Notes: a model not told the origin generated them from the letters alone. A stretch of DNA of 64,000 nucleotides from Acidobacteria bacterium SCN 69-37 (GCA_001724025.1 MEDJ01000005.1:50694-114693); one strand, 5' to 3'. Positions 48,948 through 58,042 are shown, numbered from the stretch's first letter. Numbers and translations: made by a program.

Positions 48948-49739
48948 ATGATCGATCGCACGGCAGTTCGTTCCTGGATCAGCGGCAAACACGGCGCGCG
49001 GCTGCTGGCGGCTGCACTCGTGATGACCCTCGGTGACTCGACGCTCGAGGCGCAGCAGACGACAGACACGGCCACGCCCGTGCGGGTGTCGGGCGCGATC
49101 ACCGCGACCAACAGGGGCATCTCGAACGTGCCGGCCCTGACGCTCGGACGTCCGGCGGCCATCGTCGATCTTGCCGTGCGCAAGGGCGCTGTGGGATTTG
49201 AACCACAGTTCCGCTTCGACCTCGACGGTACGCCCTGGTCGTTCCTGCTCTGGGGACGATACAGGGCCGTGGAAGGCGAGCGGTTCCGCCTGACGCTCGG
49301 CGGCCACCCGTCGTTCTCGTTCCGCAGAATGACGGTGACGAGCGGCGACGAGGAGCGCGAGGTGATTCAGGTCCGCCGCTACGTCGCAGGCGACATCACG
49401 CCGACGTGGACGCTGACCGATCGGACCAGCGTCGGCGGCTACTATCTGTATTCGCACGGCCTCGATTTCGGGGTGGCGCCGCACACGCACCTCGCCGCGC
49501 TGCGCGGATCGATGGCGAACATCGACGTCTCGCGCGGGCTCGTCCTCCAGGTGGCGCCGCAGGTCTACTTCCTCCGGACGAACGGCCAGAACGGCACGTA
49601 CGTGAATGCCAGCGCGTCACTCGGCCTGCGCGGATCGCCCTTCTCGATCAACTCGATGGTCAACGTCCCGATCCGGACCGATGTGGCGGGCGGCGCGGAC
49701 GTGCTCTGGAACGTCAGCCTGACGTACGCGTTCAGGTAG
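48948..49739 (+). CDS. Outer-membrane beta-barrel protein of unknown function
   Basis: The 263-residue product has a signal peptide (ARLLAAALVMTLGDSTLEAQ) and alternating amphipathic strands: FEPQFRFDLDGTPWSFLLWG, RFRLTLGGHPSFSFRRMTVT, VGGYYLYSHGLDFGVAPHTH, LVLQVAPQVYFLRTNGQNG, and a last strand VLWNVSLTYAFR ending in an aromatic-x-Arg, typical of outer-membrane proteins. It looks like a 10- to 12-stranded barrel. The divergent LysR gene probably regulates it. Ligand and function are unknown. Confidence 0.7.
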   Translation: MIDRTAVRSWISGKHGARLLAAALVMTLGDSTLEAQQTTDTATPVRVSGAITATNRGISNVPALTLGRPAAIVDLAVRKGAVGFEPQFRFDLDGTPWSFLLWGRYRAVEGERFRLTLGGHPSFSFRRMTVTSGDEEREVIQVRRYVAGDITPTWTLTDRTSVGGYYLYSHGLDFGVAPHTHLAALRGSMANIDVSRGLVLQVAPQVYFLRTNGQNGTYVNASASLGLRGSPFSINSMVNVPIRTDVAGGADVLWNVSLTYAFR

Positions 49740-49783
49740 TAGACGACACACCTGCGCGCCGGGGCCGGCGCGCCGGAGCGGGA

Positions 49784-49789
49784 TATCAT
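49784..49789 (+). promoter_or_regulatory. -10 element (TATCAT) of the glycan operon
   Basis: TATCAT ends 7 nt before the ATG of the tandem glycosyltransferase gene, with no Shine-Dalgarno site, so the operon mRNA probably begins at the start codon. Confidence 0.5.
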
Positions 49790-49796
49790 CACGGCG

Positions 49797-52532
49797 ATGC
49801 CGGTGTCCGGATCGCCCCGTCCCGCGAGGCCGCTGCGGATCGTGCACGTCGCGGGCACGGCCAGCGGCGCCTACTGGGCGTACGAGCAGATCCGGGAACT
49901 GCGGGCGCGCGGGCACGACGCGACGGCGGTGATTGCCGACGGCCCGGGGACGCTCGGCCCGCTGCTGGCCGCCGACGGCATCCCGTACGAGACCGCCGAC
50001 TTCGACATCTTCGCCCGCAACCCGCTCCGCGCCGCGACGCGGGTGCTGGCGTTCGCACGTCTCCTCCGGCGCCTGCGTCCCGACGTCGTCCACTATCACC
50101 TTTTCGGATCGATCATCCTCGGGCGGATCGCGGCCTGGCTGGCCGACGTGCCCGTGCGCGTCTCGATGATTCCGGGCCCGTACTACCTCGAAGCCCCGGG
50201 GCTGCAGGACCTCGACGCACGCACGGCCCGGCTCGATACGAAGGTCGTCGCGTCCTGCGAACGCACGCGCGACCTGTACGAGGCGCACGGCGTGCCGCGC
50301 GCGCACGTCGACCTCATCTACTACGGCCAGGATGTGCGCCGGCTCGATCCCGATCGCGCCGATGGCGCACGGGTGCGCCGCGAGCTGGGCATCGATCCGG
50401 ATCGGCCCGTGGTGGGTGACGTCGCCTACTTCTATCCGCCGCAGGACGACGGTCCCTTTACGCCGCCTTTTCTCGTCGGCCGTGCGGTGAAGGGACATGA
50501 GGTGCTGCTGCGCGCGGTCCCCCTGGTGCTGGCCGACGTGCCCGACGCGCTGTTCCTGCTGGTGGGCGAAGGCTGGGGGCCCGGCGGTCCCGAGTACCGG
50601 CAGGAACTCGAGGCGCTGGCGCGATCGCTCGGCGTGGCCCATGCCGTGCGGTTCACGGGAGTCCGGTCCGACATTCCCGACACGCTGGCGGCCTTCGACG
50701 TGTCGGTGCAGTGCTCGCTGAACGAGAATCTGGGCGGCAGCATCGAGTCGCTGATGATGGCGCGTCCCTTCATCGCGTCGGCCGTCGGCGGTCTGGTCGA
50801 CGCGGTCGTACACGAACGCACGGGCCTGCTCGTGTCGCCAGACGATGCCCCTGCCCTGGCGCGCGCCATCGTGCGACTGCTGCGGGATCGGCCGCTCGCG
50901 CGGCGTCTGGCGACCGAGGGCCGCGCCCGGGCGCTGGCGCTGTTCACGCTGGAACGGGCCGTGGACGATCTCGAAGCGCTCTACACGCGCGAGGTTGGCC
51001 GGCGACGCGCGCACGGCTACATGCCCTGGCGCTCGGCGTGGCGTGCCATCGGCCTGCCCTTCCTCGGCTGGCAGGTGATGAAGCCGATGCGGCAGGCCAT
51101 GGCGGCGCATCGGCGCCGGGCGGGCCTGCTGGCAACAGCCGGGCGCACGCCGCGATTCCCGCGTCTCGCGCATCTCTGGCGCGTCGTGCGCGGACGCGAT
51201 CTGCGCATCTGGGGTCCACGCACCACCACTGACGTGTGGCAGTCCCCGCATGCGGCAATCGGCCGCCCGTCGCGTATCGTCCAGATGGCCGGCATCGTCG
51301 ACAACGGCGACTGGCTGGTGGCCATCTGCCGGAATCTTCGAGCCGGGGGCGCGGACGTCGCCGCGATCATCGGCGCGCCGGAAGGCGCCGTGGCCGCAGG
51401 GTTGCGGGACGCCGGCGTGCCCTATCAGTCGCTGTCGCTGTCGTTCTCGCCGGGTCTCGGCCGAATCAGCCGGCTCGCCGTCTACGCGGTCCGCACACCG
51501 TGGGCGGTCTTTCGACTCGCCCGCCTCTTTCGCCGCGAACGCGTCGACGTCGTCCACACGCATGTCTTCAACACCATCCTCATCGGGCGCCTCGCGGCGT
51601 GGATCGCCCGCGTGCCGTGCCGTGTCTCGATGGTGCCCGGTCCGCTGCACCTCGAAGCGCCGCTCACGGCCTGGGCGGACCGGATGACCTGGTGGATGGA
51701 TCACCACGTGATCGCCGGCTGCCAGTGGACCGAAGACCGCTATCGCGCGCTCGGGATGACTGCGCCGCGCCTCGCCCGCGTCCCCTACGGCGCCGATGGT
51801 GCACGGTTCGATCCGTCGCGCGCCGATGGCCAGCGTGTGCGTCGGGCGCTGGACATCGACGCCGGCACGCCGCTCGTGGGGCTCGTCGCGTACTTCTATC
51901 CGCCGCGCCACGACTGGCAGGCCCCGCCGGCCATCCGCGGCCGGGGCGTCAAGGGCCACGAGGACTTCATCACGGCCGCGCGTCTCGTCCTCGATCGGTA
52001 TCCGGACGCGCGCTTCGTGGTCGCCGGCGGCGGATGGGGCCAGGCCGGCGAACGGTATCGTGACGCGCTGATGGCACGCTGCCGCGAGGACGGCCTGGGC
52101 GACGCGATCCTGTTCATCGGGCGGCGCGACGACGTGCCGGACGTGCTCACCGCACTCGACGTGGCCGTGCAATGTTCGCTGACCGAGAACTACGGCGGCA
52201 CCATCGAAGCGCTGCTGATGGAGCGGCCCACAGTCGCCACGCGCGTGGGCGGCATGCCGGAAACCGTTCGGCACGGCGAGACGGGCCTGCTCGTGCCGCC
52301 GCGTGATCCCGAGGCGCTGGCCGCGGCGATTGTCGCGCTGCTCGACGATCCGGCCCGTGCGCGGGCCATGGCGATCGCCGGACGCGATCTGATGCGCCAG
52401 CGATTCCTGCTCAGCGGCACGGCCGACGGCATCGCCGAGATCTACGCTCGTCACTTCGCGGCCGCTCCGCCGGCCGCGGGGACGCCCGACGACGGCCGCG
52501 TGCCGGCCGTGCATCCCGGGACGGAGTCATGA
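49797..52532 (+). CDS. Fusion of two GT4-type glycosyltransferases
   Basis: This 911-residue protein contains two full GT-B glycosyltransferases of family 4. Copy one (about 12-400) has IVHVAGTASGAYWAYEQI, HYHLFGSIILGRIAAWL, RVSMIPGPYYLEAPG and the donor-site E-x7-E motif in NENLGGSIESL. Copy two (about 500-890) has RIVQMAGIVDNGDWLVA, HTHVFNTILIGRLAAWI, RVSMVPGPLHLEAPL and TENYGGTIEALLM. The copies are clearly homologous, so the gene arose by duplication and fusion; both look intact. The linker (about 400-495) is basic. They probably add two sugars in sequence to a lipid-linked glycan. It is the first gene of an operon with a Wzm/Wzt exporter. Confidence 0.85.
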   Translation: MPVSGSPRPARPLRIVHVAGTASGAYWAYEQIRELRARGHDATAVIADGPGTLGPLLAADGIPYETADFDIFARNPLRAATRVLAFARLLRRLRPDVVHYHLFGSIILGRIAAWLADVPVRVSMIPGPYYLEAPGLQDLDARTARLDTKVVASCERTRDLYEAHGVPRAHVDLIYYGQDVRRLDPDRADGARVRRELGIDPDRPVVGDVAYFYPPQDDGPFTPPFLVGRAVKGHEVLLRAVPLVLADVPDALFLLVGEGWGPGGPEYRQELEALARSLGVAHAVRFTGVRSDIPDTLAAFDVSVQCSLNENLGGSIESLMMARPFIASAVGGLVDAVVHERTGLLVSPDDAPALARAIVRLLRDRPLARRLATEGRARALALFTLERAVDDLEALYTREVGRRRAHGYMPWRSAWRAIGLPFLGWQVMKPMRQAMAAHRRRAGLLATAGRTPRFPRLAHLWRVVRGRDLRIWGPRTTTDVWQSPHAAIGRPSRIVQMAGIVDNGDWLVAICRNLRAGGADVAAIIGAPEGAVAAGLRDAGVPYQSLSLSFSPGLGRISRLAVYAVRTPWAVFRLARLFRRERVDVVHTHVFNTILIGRLAAWIARVPCRVSMVPGPLHLEAPLTAWADRMTWWMDHHVIAGCQWTEDRYRALGMTAPRLARVPYGADGARFDPSRADGQRVRRALDIDAGTPLVGLVAYFYPPRHDWQAPPAIRGRGVKGHEDFITAARLVLDRYPDARFVVAGGGWGQAGERYRDALMARCREDGLGDAILFIGRRDDVPDVLTALDVAVQCSLTENYGGTIEALLMERPTVATRVGGMPETVRHGETGLLVPPRDPEALAAAIVALLDDPARARAMAIAGRDLMRQRFLLSGTADGIAEIYARHFAAAPPAAGTPDDGRVPAVHPGTES

Positions 52533-53374
52533 AGCGCACCGCCGACGCACTCGACGCCCGCGAGTACGACTACGACTCCGCTCGTCGTCGCTCGCCGATG
52601 GTGGAGGAGGTCGTCGAGCTGCGTCGCTACCGCGATCTCGTCCGGCAGCTCGTCACGCGCAACATCAAGGTGCGGTATCAGCATTCCGTGCTCGGCGTTG
52701 GCTGGTCCGTGCTGTCGCCGCTGCTCACGACCGCGGTCCTCAGCCTCGTGTTCCTCACTCTCTTCCGGCAGACGGCGCCGGACTATCCGGCGTACCTGCT
52801 CAGCGGCCTGCTGCTCTGGAACTTCTTCATCCAGACCACGTCGACAATGGCCGTCGAAATGGCGGGGGGCACCGATCTCTGGAAGCGTGTCTACACGCCA
52901 CGCACGGTCTACGCGATCGCCACGCTCGCCACGGGCGTCGTCCATCTGGTGCTGGCGATGGTGCCGCTCGTGGCGCTCATGCTGTGGCTCGGGATCCCGA
53001 CGGGTGCGGCCTGGATCGCGGCACCGTTCGCCATCGTCTGCGTCGCGCTGTTTGCGTTGGGCGTGGGACTGACGCTCGCCGTCCTCGCGGTCCGGTTTCG
53101 TGACGTGCTCGATCTCTACCAGGTCGTCGCCGGAGCCTGGATGTACCTGACGCCGGTCATCTATCCGCGATCGATCGTCCCGGAGCGGTATCAGTGGCTG
53201 CTCGCCCTGAATCCGATGACCTGGTTCATCGAATGTTTTCGTCTGCCGCTCCTCGAGAACACCATGCCCGATCCGGTCATGGCCGGGCTGGCGCTCACGG
53301 CCGCCCTGGGCACTGCCGGACTCGGCTGGTGGGCCTTCACACGATCCGCCGATGATCTCGCCACGCGCCTCTGA
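52529..53374 (+). CDS. Polysaccharide ABC exporter permease, Wzm-like
   Basis: The 281-residue ABC-2 permease has an N-terminal amphipathic region (VVELRRYRDLVRQLVTRNIK, VRYQHSVLGVGWSVLSPLL) and six membrane helices (including TTAVLSLVFLTLFRQ, LLSGLLLWNFFIQTTST, LVHLVLAMVPLVALML-like and LTAALGTAGLGWWAF). The LNPMTWFIECFRLPLL segment near the C-terminus is typical of O-antigen and teichoic acid exporters. It overlaps the glycosyltransferase gene by 4 nt and the ATPase gene by 23 nt. It moves a lipid-linked glycan across the inner membrane. Confidence 0.88.
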   Translation: MKRTADALDAREYDYDSARRRSPMVEEVVELRRYRDLVRQLVTRNIKVRYQHSVLGVGWSVLSPLLTTAVLSLVFLTLFRQTAPDYPAYLLSGLLLWNFFIQTTSTMAVEMAGGTDLWKRVYTPRTVYAIATLATGVVHLVLAMVPLVALMLWLGIPTGAAWIAAPFAIVCVALFALGVGLTLAVLAVRFRDVLDLYQVVAGAWMYLTPVIYPRSIVPERYQWLLALNPMTWFIECFRLPLLENTMPDPVMAGLALTAALGTAGLGWWAFTRSADDLATRL

Positions 53375-54140
53375 GGCCGTCCCGGCCACGACCGTCCGCG
53401 CCACGCGTCCCGCGGTCGTGATCGACGACGTGTCGGTGTGCTACCGGCTGCGCCGCGAACCGCCCGGGTCGCTGCGGGCGTACCTGCTCGGCCGGCAGCG
53501 CACGGGCGATGCGATCGTCGAGCACGAAGCGCTGCGCGGTGTCAGCCTCGCGATCGCGGCCGGTGAATCGCTCGGGATCATCGGATCGAACGGGTCGGGC
53601 AAGACGACGCTGCTGCGCCTGATCGCGCGGGTCCTCCGTCCCACGCGCGGTCGTGTGCGGGTCGATGGACGCGTGGTCCCGCTGCTCGATCTGGTCGGCG
53701 GCTTTCACCCCGAGTTGAGCGGCCGCGACAACATCCTGCTGAATGGGACGCTCTTCGGCCTCGCGCGCCGAGACATCGACGCCCGGCTCGATCGCATCGT
53801 CGATTTCGCCGAGATCGGAGGGTTCATCGATGCGCCGCTCCGCACCTATTCGGCCGGCATGGTGCTGAGACTCGGGTTCGCCGTGGCGACCGCGACCGAG
53901 CCGGACGTGCTCGTGATCGACGAGGCCCTGGGCGTGGGCGACGAGCGCTTCCAGCGCAAGTGCGCCGCGCGAATCGACGATCTGCGCAGGCACGGCGCGA
54001 CCTTCGTCCTCGTGTCGCACGACCTGCACAGCATTCGCCGACTCTGCTCACGTGCCCTGTGGCTCGATGCCGGACAGATTCGAGCGAGTGGCCCTGCCGC
54101 CGAAGTCACGGGCGCCTACCTCGCGGAGCACGACGCATGA
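53352..54140 (+). CDS. Polysaccharide ABC exporter ATPase, Wzt-like
   Basis: The 262-residue ATPase has Walker A GSNGSGKTT, a VPLLDLVGGFHPELSGRDNI stretch typical of the Wzt/TagH group, the signature YSAGMVLRLGFAVAT, Walker B DVLVIDEALGVGD and the H-loop VLVSHDLHSI. It lacks the C-terminal carbohydrate-binding domain of longer Wzt proteins, so export probably does not require recognition of a capped chain end. It works with the permease encoded just upstream. Confidence 0.9.
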   Translation: MISPRASEAVPATTVRATRPAVVIDDVSVCYRLRREPPGSLRAYLLGRQRTGDAIVEHEALRGVSLAIAAGESLGIIGSNGSGKTTLLRLIARVLRPTRGRVRVDGRVVPLLDLVGGFHPELSGRDNILLNGTLFGLARRDIDARLDRIVDFAEIGGFIDAPLRTYSAGMVLRLGFAVATATEPDVLVIDEALGVGDERFQRKCAARIDDLRRHGATFVLVSHDLHSIRRLCSRALWLDAGQIRASGPAAEVTGAYLAEHDA

Positions 54141-55078
54141 ACTGGCTTCCCGGACAGGCAACGGCGGCCGTCTGCTTCAGCGTCGACGACCTGCATCCCA
54201 CGGCCGGGCACGACGCCGAGCCGGTCGGTGACGGCGCACGCCGCGCGATCGCGCACCTGGAGTGGCTGCTCGCACGACACCCGCAGCTGCGCGTCACCCT
54301 GTTCACGACACCGGACTGGCGTTCGCGATCGGCGGCGCCGACGCGGCGCTGGCGCGGCACGCTGCCGCTCGTTCGTCACCTCTGCCACGCCGCGGACGTC
54401 CTGCCGCGAGGCACGCTGCGGCTCGACCGACACAGGTCCTTCGTCACCTGGTTGCGCGGACTGCCGCGCGTCGACTTCGGGATCCACGGTCTGCACCACG
54501 TCCGGCGCGGCCCGGCGTATCTGCAGGAGTATGCCGGGCGATCGCGGCGGCAATGCCGCCGCATGATTGTCCGCGCGCAGCAAATCATGACCGCGGCCGG
54601 GCTGCCGGTGGTGCCCGGGATCGCGCCGCCGGCATGGACGTCGCCCCGGGCGCTGCTCGCGGCCATGGCCGACCTCGACCTGCACTTCATCACCTCCGCC
54701 CGCGACCTCGAGACGCCAATCGCCGCCGGCGCCGTCACGCACGGCAGCGGCCTGCGCGGCGTGTCGCTGATTGCGCCGCAGATGCTGCCCGTGGGACGGT
54801 TGGTACACGTCACGACGAACTTCCAGGCCACGTCGTCGCCCGATCGCGCCATGGCGATACTGCGCCATGGCGGATTGATCGGCATCAAGGCCCATCTGCT
54901 CAAGCGGTTCGGATCGTACGTCGCGCTCGATGGCCTCGATCGCGAGTACGTCGAGTACCTCGATCGCCTGTTCACGCGGATCGAGGATGCCTGCGGCCCG
55001 CGCATCTGGTGGACCACGCTGGCGGACGTCGCGGCGCGCGTACGCGTGGGCACGAGGGAATCCGGGGTGGTGTCGTGA
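54137..55078 (+). CDS. Polysaccharide-deacetylase-like protein of the glycan operon
   Basis: The 313-residue product begins MNWLPGQATAAVCFSVDDLH, which places a NodB-type Asp-Asp pair, and continues with FGIHGLHHVRRGPAYLQEYA (His-x3-His metal site), VVPGIAPPAWTSPRALLAAM and the late IKAHLLKRFG. This fits carbohydrate esterase 4/DUF2334-like deacetylases, which remove acetyl groups from glycans with a zinc or similar ion. No signal peptide is present. It overlaps the ATPase gene by 4 nt (ATGA). The exact substrate is unknown. Confidence 0.7.
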   Translation: MNWLPGQATAAVCFSVDDLHPTAGHDAEPVGDGARRAIAHLEWLLARHPQLRVTLFTTPDWRSRSAAPTRRWRGTLPLVRHLCHAADVLPRGTLRLDRHRSFVTWLRGLPRVDFGIHGLHHVRRGPAYLQEYAGRSRRQCRRMIVRAQQIMTAAGLPVVPGIAPPAWTSPRALLAAMADLDLHFITSARDLETPIAAGAVTHGSGLRGVSLIAPQMLPVGRLVHVTTNFQATSSPDRAMAILRHGGLIGIKAHLLKRFGSYVALDGLDREYVEYLDRLFTRIEDACGPRIWWTTLADVAARVRVGTRESGVVS

Positions 55079-56106
55079 TCGACGGATCGATGACCTGCCG
55101 ACTCGTGGCGGATCCCGACGCAGAGGTGCGCTATCTCGCCGCGCTCAACGTCTGCTTCCCGGGCTGGGGCGACCGTGCGATGTTCGACTGGTGCTTTGCG
55201 CGTGAAGGGAGTTGGCCCCGGGCCGACCTGATGACCCTGCACGCGGACGGGCACGTGATCGCCGGCACGGCGAACACGTACCGGCGCGTCAGGCTGGCGA
55301 ACGGTCAGGGGCTCACGGTGGCGATCATGACCGGATCGTGGACGCTGCCCGAGGCACGGGGCCGCGGTGCGTTCACGCGCCTGATCGACGAATCGCGCGA
55401 CCGTGCAGCCGCACGCGGCGCGGGATTGCTGCTGGCCTATGTCGCGTGCGGGAACGCCAGTGCCAGCCGGCTCCGCGCGGCCGGTGCGGCACTCGTACCG
55501 ACCTGGTACTGCCGATCGGCGGTCGACGTCCCCTCGCCCCTCGAGTCGCCCGCCCCACGCGCGGCAGCGCACCCCATCGCGGAAGGTGCCGATCGCCAGC
55601 AGTGGCCCGACAACCTGTTCGCCCCGGGCGCGCCGGCGGATCTGACGCAGTTCCTCTACACGGATCGCGAGTGGCGCGCACAGTTCCTCGACCGGCCGGC
55701 CGCCCCCGTGCGGGTGCGGGATGCCGGCGCACACCGATGGGCCGCGCTCGTCGATCGCGCCTCCCTCTTCGATCGCGTGTTGGCCGTGGCGCCCGCTCAC
55801 GACGACGGCGCGTGTCTCGACGCGATATCGGCACTGACCGCGCGCGCGCGCGCCGCCGGCCGGCGCCTGTTCACCTTCACCACGACCGCGTCCCGTGCCG
55901 CCTCGCTCCGTGAACGCGGTTTCGACCTGATCGACGGGTGGCTCACGGCGCTCGTGGCCGATGAAGCGGCGCTGCGCCAGGCGCGCGGTCCCGATCCCGG
56001 CGCCCCCGCCTCGTCCTGGCCTCCCCTCGTCTCGGGCGCGCTGACGGACCGCACGTCGCCGTGGTACCTGGGTGACTGGTTCGTGCAGAACGGGGATCGG
56101 ATGTGA
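55075..56106 (+). CDS. GNAT-type acyltransferase of the glycan operon
   Basis: The GTG at 55075 overlaps the previous stop (GTGA). The 343-residue product has a GNAT domain at about 10-165: MTCRLVADPDAEVRYLAALN, AGTANTYRRVRLANGQGLTV, GSWTLPEARGRGAFTRLIDE with the RGRGxF acetyl-CoA loop, and LLLAYVACGNASASRLRAAG. A second GNAT-like half follows (AHRWAALVDRASLFDRVLAV). It may transfer acetyl or an acyl group to an amino sugar. It is the last gene of the five-gene operon. Confidence 0.75.
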   Translation: MIDGSMTCRLVADPDAEVRYLAALNVCFPGWGDRAMFDWCFAREGSWPRADLMTLHADGHVIAGTANTYRRVRLANGQGLTVAIMTGSWTLPEARGRGAFTRLIDESRDRAAARGAGLLLAYVACGNASASRLRAAGAALVPTWYCRSAVDVPSPLESPAPRAAAHPIAEGADRQQWPDNLFAPGAPADLTQFLYTDREWRAQFLDRPAAPVRVRDAGAHRWAALVDRASLFDRVLAVAPAHDDGACLDAISALTARARAAGRRLFTFTTTASRAASLRERGFDLIDGWLTALVADEAALRQARGPDPGAPASSWPPLVSGALTDRTSPWYLGDWFVQNGDRM

Positions 56107-56111
56107 GCGGG

Positions 56112-56762
56112 CTAACCCGCCTGACCGACGCGCCGCAGGATCCGCGCGGGTACGCCCACGGCCACCACACCGTCCGGCAGGTCGTGCACGACGACGGCAC
56201 CCGCGCCGACGATCGTGTCCGCACCGATCCGTCTGCCGGACATCACCGACGCGCCCAGGCCAATCAGCGTACGCTCGCCGATGGACACATCGGCGCCCAC
56301 CGTGGCTCCCGCCGACACGTGGGCGAACGCGGCCACGACACTTTGATGATCCACCGAGGCGCGCGTGTTGAGAATGACGCCAGGACCCAGTCGGGCACCC
56401 GGAGTGACCACGGCGCCGGCCGAGATCATGCAGCCAGGCCCCGCGGCCACGTCCGATGCGAAGCTCGTGAACGGATGACGCGCGATGTGCAGCCGCACAC
56501 CGCGGTACTCGAGGTCGCGCGTGATCTGCTCACGGCGGGCATTGTCCCCGATGGCCACGACGACCGCATCGTGCGGCACGTCCGGCAGGCTGCCGATCCC
56601 GCCGAGAATCGGGATGCCGAGCACGCGCTGTCCAGTCCGCGTCGGGTCGTCATCGAGGAGACCGACCACCTCGATCGGCTCCCGCATGCGCGCGGCGATC
56701 AGGATGTCGGCCACGACGAGCCCCTGGCCGCCTGCGCCGATGATGACGATCCGCGTGCTCAT
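56112..56762 (-). CDS. NeuD/PglD-type sugar acetyltransferase
   Basis: This 216-residue protein has an N-terminal Rossmann sugar-nucleotide domain (RIVIIGAGGQGLVVADILIA, VVGLLDDDPTRTGQRVLGIP) and a C-terminal left-handed beta-helix of hexapeptide repeats (GAVVTPGARLGPGVILNTRA, ATVGADVSIGERTLIGLGAS). The active-site His is likely in ASVDHQSVV. PglD-type enzymes N-acetylate a UDP-4-amino sugar and NeuD types O-acetylate sialic acids. The divergent DegT aminotransferase makes the PglD-like reaction the better guess. GGAAGG precedes the start. Confidence 0.85.
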   Translation of the reverse strand: MSTRIVIIGAGGQGLVVADILIAARMREPIEVVGLLDDDPTRTGQRVLGIPILGGIGSLPDVPHDAVVVAIGDNARREQITRDLEYRGVRLHIARHPFTSFASDVAAGPGCMISAGAVVTPGARLGPGVILNTRASVDHQSVVAAFAHVSAGATVGADVSIGERTLIGLGASVMSGRRIGADTIVGAGAVVVHDLPDGVVAVGVPARILRRVGQAG

Positions 56763-56809
56763 GCGATACCCTTCCGCCCACGGCGCCCCACGAGGCCTTC
56801 CATCACCCC

Positions 56810-58030
56810 ATGATCACGATGTCTGCCCCGGATGTGAGCGCCGACGATATGGCGCTCGTCGAACAGGTCCTGCGATCGTCCAGCCTCAGCGGCGGACCGA
56901 TGGTGCAGGCCTTCGAGCGCGAATGGTGCGCGAACCTCGGCGGGGCCCACGCCGTGGCCGTCTCGAGCGGGACCGCGGGCCTGCACCTCGCGCTCATCGC
57001 CGCCGGCGTCCACACGGGCGACGTCGTCGTCACCACCCCGTTCTCGTTCGTCGCGTCGGCGAACGCGGCCCTGTACCAGCACGCCGTCCCGGTGTTCGTC
57101 GACATCGATCCGGTCACGATGAACATCGATCCGGCGGCCGTCGACGAGGCCGTGCGCGCCATCGCGCGCGGCGGTGTCGAGGCCCGTCGCTGGCTGCCGC
57201 GCACGACACCGCCGGATTTCGTCCGCGCCGGATCGCCCGGACACGTCAGGGCCATCGTCCCCGTTCACGTCTTCGGCCAGCCGGCGGCGATGCGGCCGCT
57301 GCTCGAGACGGCGCGCGAGCACGACGTGGCGGTGATCGAGGATGCGTGCGAGGCAATCGGCTCGACGCACGAAGGTGTCCGGACCGGGACGTTCGGCCAT
57401 GCGGCAGTGTTCGGATTCTACCCGAACAAGCAGATGACGACCGGCGAGGGCGGCCTGGTCGTGACACGCGACGCCGGCTGGGCACGATTGCTCCGCAGCC
57501 TCAGGAATCAGGGGCGTGATGACGATGCGACGTGGCTGCGACACGTGCGGCTCGGCTACAACTACCGCCTCGACGAGATGAGCGCGGCGCTCGGCCTCGG
57601 CCAGCTGCGCCGGATCGACGATCTGCTGGCCGCACGCGCGCGCGTGGCCCGCAGCTACCTCGATCGCCTGACAGGCGTCGAGGGCCTCACGCTGCCGTGC
57701 ATCGTCCCGGCCACGACGCAGATGAGCTGGTTCGTGTTCGTGATTCGCCTGGCGCCGGACATCGATCGCGATGCGGTCATGGCGACCCTGCACGCGGCTG
57801 GCATTCCCTCGCGGCCCTACTTCTCGCCCATCCATCTCCAGCCGTTCTATCGCGAGGCATTTGGGTACACGGAGGGGGATTTCCCACACACCGAAGCAGC
57901 AGGCCGTTCGGCCCTGGCGCTGCCCTTCCACCCGCGGCTGACCGACGACGACCTGGACGTGGTCACGCGTCACCTCACGGTGGCCATCGCGTCGTGCCGC
58001 AGACCACGTGGAGCGGCCGCCGCGCGATAG
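56810..58030 (+). CDS. DegT/DnrJ/EryC1 sugar aminotransferase
   Basis: The 406-residue PLP enzyme shows AVSSGTAGLHLALIAAGVHT, VVTTPFSFVASANAALYQHA, VPVHVFGQPAAM, IEDACEAIGSTHEG and the lysine-bearing FGFYPNKQMTTGEGG (Lys207), then YNYRLDEMSAALGLGQL. Such enzymes convert nucleotide keto-sugars to amino sugars. Divergence from the PglD-like acetyltransferase and nearness to the exporter suggest that both make an acetamido sugar for the exported glycan. There is a 47-bp divergent gap without a recognisable promoter. Confidence 0.88.
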   Translation: MITMSAPDVSADDMALVEQVLRSSSLSGGPMVQAFEREWCANLGGAHAVAVSSGTAGLHLALIAAGVHTGDVVVTTPFSFVASANAALYQHAVPVFVDIDPVTMNIDPAAVDEAVRAIARGGVEARRWLPRTTPPDFVRAGSPGHVRAIVPVHVFGQPAAMRPLLETAREHDVAVIEDACEAIGSTHEGVRTGTFGHAAVFGFYPNKQMTTGEGGLVVTRDAGWARLLRSLRNQGRDDDATWLRHVRLGYNYRLDEMSAALGLGQLRRIDDLLAARARVARSYLDRLTGVEGLTLPCIVPATTQMSWFVFVIRLAPDIDRDAVMATLHAAGIPSRPYFSPIHLQPFYREAFGYTEGDFPHTEAAGRSALALPFHPRLTDDDLDVVTRHLTVAIASCRRPRGAAAAR

Positions 58031-58042
58031 AATGCAGGAGCG

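Noticed and set aside
49617..52514. 965-residue minus-strand frame opposite the tandem glycosyltransferase
   Set aside because: Composition is His/Arg/Asp-rich without any motif, while the plus strand has two complete GT4 domains.
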